Assembly (NCBI GenBank): GCA_963717215.1
Contig: CAVQVS010000001.1
Location: 313,473 to 377,472, forward strand
Reading direction: 5' to 3'
Length of the DNA: 64,000 bases
DNA from: Roseiarcus sp963717215
Lineage (GTDB): Bacteria; Pseudomonadota; Alphaproteobacteria; Rhizobiales; Beijerinckiaceae
Positions within the stretch are counted from its first letter, which is position 1. Each line of letters begins with the position of its first letter. The translations under genes and the position numbers were made by a program. Of this stretch, positions 62,957 through 64,000 are shown piece by piece. The notes below the pieces were generated by a model. That model saw only the letters and a list, made by a program, of their open reading frames with translations. It searched no databases and was not told the origin of the DNA.

Positions 62957-63991
62957 ATGGTTTCGAGAGTGGAACGCGGCCCTGTCGCCGATTGGATGCG
63001 CACCGCGGACCGATGGTTGATCGGGTCGTTCGTCGCGCTGATGGTGATCGGCCTGGTGATGGCGCTGGCGGCAAGTCCGGCGGTCGCGGAGCGGCTCAAT
63101 CTCTCGACTTTCCACTTCGTGAATCGCCAGGCCCTGATGCTGCTTCCGACGGCGGCGCTGATGATTGCAACCTCGTTTCTTTCGCCGCGGCATGTGCGAC
63201 GCGCAGCGTTGCTGACATTCGCCGTATCGTTCGCGCTCATCATTCTCGCGCTCATGTTCGGCGCGGAAGTCAAAGGCGCGAGGCGCTGGATCTTCGGCCT
63301 CCAGCCGTCGGAGTTCATCAAGCCGGCCTTCGTCGTTCTCGCGGCCTGGGCCTTCACCGAAGGCGGGCGGACGGGCCCGACGGCGATCTGGGCCAAACTT
63401 CTGTCGTTCCTGCTGCTGCCAATCGCCATCGTGCCGCTCATCCTCGAGCCCGATTTCGGCCAGACGATGCTGGTCGCCGTCGTGTGGACGGCGCTCTTCT
63501 TCCTGGCCGGTCTGCACTGGTTCTGGGTCGTCGCCGTCGGGGGCATGGGTTTGGCGGGCGGCTTCGCCGTGTTCAAACTGTCGTCGCACGTGCATGAGCG
63601 CGTCCTGCGCTTTCTCGATCCCGACTCGACCGGCGGCCTGGTCGACACGTTTCAGGTCGACACCGCATTGCAGAGCATTCTCTCCGGCGGCTGGCTTGGA
63701 CGGGGCCCAGGCGAAGGCGTCTACAAACGAATCTTGCCCGACGCGCACACCGACTTCGTCTTCGCCGTGACCGGCGAAGAATTCGGCATGATCGCCTGCA
63801 TGGCGCTGATCGCTTTCTTCGCCTTCATCGTATTGCGCGCGCTGACGCTCGCCGCCCGCAATCCTGATCCGTTCTGCCGCCTTGCGGCTGCTGGCCTGAC
63901 GGTCATGTTCGGCGTGCAGAGCTGGATCAACATGGCGGTCAACTTGCGCGCCATGCCGGCCAAGGGCATGACCTTGCCGTTCATCTCCTAG
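62957..63991 (+). CDS. ftsW: Peptidoglycan glycosyltransferase FtsW, truncated by apparent base loss at window end
   Basis: SEDS-family polymerase of division, 344 residues as written, with about nine helices visible. Conserved parts: LMFGAEVKGARRWIFGLQPSEFIKPA, EPDFGQTMLVAVVW, the GRGPGEGVYKRILPDAHTDFVFAV catalytic loop and FGVQSWINMAVNLRAMPAKGMTLPFIS. The stop TAG at 63989-63991 falls in the conserved FISYGGSS motif: adding back one C gives TCCTACGGCGGCTCG. The rest of the gene lies beyond the window. Start at 62957 has AGGTAGAGCTC upstream. Confidence 0.92.
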   Translation: MVSRVERGPVADWMRTADRWLIGSFVALMVIGLVMALAASPAVAERLNLSTFHFVNRQALMLLPTAALMIATSFLSPRHVRRAALLTFAVSFALIILALMFGAEVKGARRWIFGLQPSEFIKPAFVVLAAWAFTEGGRTGPTAIWAKLLSFLLLPIAIVPLILEPDFGQTMLVAVVWTALFFLAGLHWFWVVAVGGMGLAGGFAVFKLSSHVHERVLRFLDPDSTGGLVDTFQVDTALQSILSGGWLGRGPGEGVYKRILPDAHTDFVFAVTGEEFGMIACMALIAFFAFIVLRALTLAARNPDPFCRLAAAGLTVMFGVQSWINMAVNLRAMPAKGMTLPFIS

Positions 63992-64000
63992 GCGGCTCGT

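Noticed and set aside
1..64000. CRISPR array, rRNA and tRNA genes, prophage or plasmid origin
   Set aside because: No regularly spaced direct repeats, no recognisable RNA gene sequence and no phage structural genes were seen in the window.

Overview
The window is a GC-rich chromosomal segment from an alphaproteobacterium, most likely of the order Hyphomicrobiales (Rhizobiales). The evidence is a GcrA-type cell-cycle regulator, the zapA / DUF4164 / tkt / gap / pgk block, a complete-order dcw (division and cell wall) cluster, intergenic palindromes of the type common in Rhizobiales, and a methylsuccinyl-CoA dehydrogenase. That enzyme is the signature of the ethylmalonyl-CoA pathway used by many methylotrophic and phototrophic members of the class. 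Genus is not determinable from what I can see.

Layout. 1-7.3 kb: tail of an AsmA-like protein, tyrS, a secreted beta-helix protein, thiL, an inositol-monophosphatase-family gene, an aldose-1-epimerase-like gene and folD. 7.5-17.9 kb: an OmpA/DUF937 envelope protein, a MarR regulator divergent from an NTF2-like gene, nadK with a Nudix hydrolase, a histidine kinase, a denD-like dehydrogenase, and small secreted proteins (RlpA-like, LprI-like). 18.1-29.7 kb: methylsuccinyl-CoA dehydrogenase (mcd), a YihY-family membrane protein, a hybrid histidine kinase, gcrA, a three-gene sugar-acid dehydrogenase operon and leuA. 29.8-39.6 kb: a MarR/MFS pair with a perfect palindrome at the regulator start, a ClpP-like protein, zapA, then tkt-gap-pgk. 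39.7-53.2 kb is the accessory stretch: a Cys-rich ferredoxin-like protein, a complete IS1595-family insertion sequence with 8-bp target duplication, an NBD-less ABC permease, a phosphoketolase plus glycogen phosphorylase pair (glycogen to acetyl phosphate), an SDR, an RraA-like protein and a YedK/HMCES protein. 53.2-64 kb: two tiny membrane peptides, then mraZ-rsmH-ftsL-ftsI-murE-murF-mraY-murD-ftsW, very tightly packed, preceded by a CtrA-like box and four 10-bp-spaced MraZ boxes.

A striking property of the window is that about ten genes, including the normally essential thiL, ftsI, murD and ftsW, are broken by single-base indels, several in homopolymers; an eleventh, at the left edge, carries an in-frame stop codon. 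The simplest reading is uncorrected sequencing or assembly error, so most of the broken genes are annotated here as whole genes with the lesion marked. I found no CRISPR array, no tRNA or rRNA, and no clear evidence for a new defence or biosynthetic system; the best novel leads are small regulatory and repeat features and a few unusual proteins.
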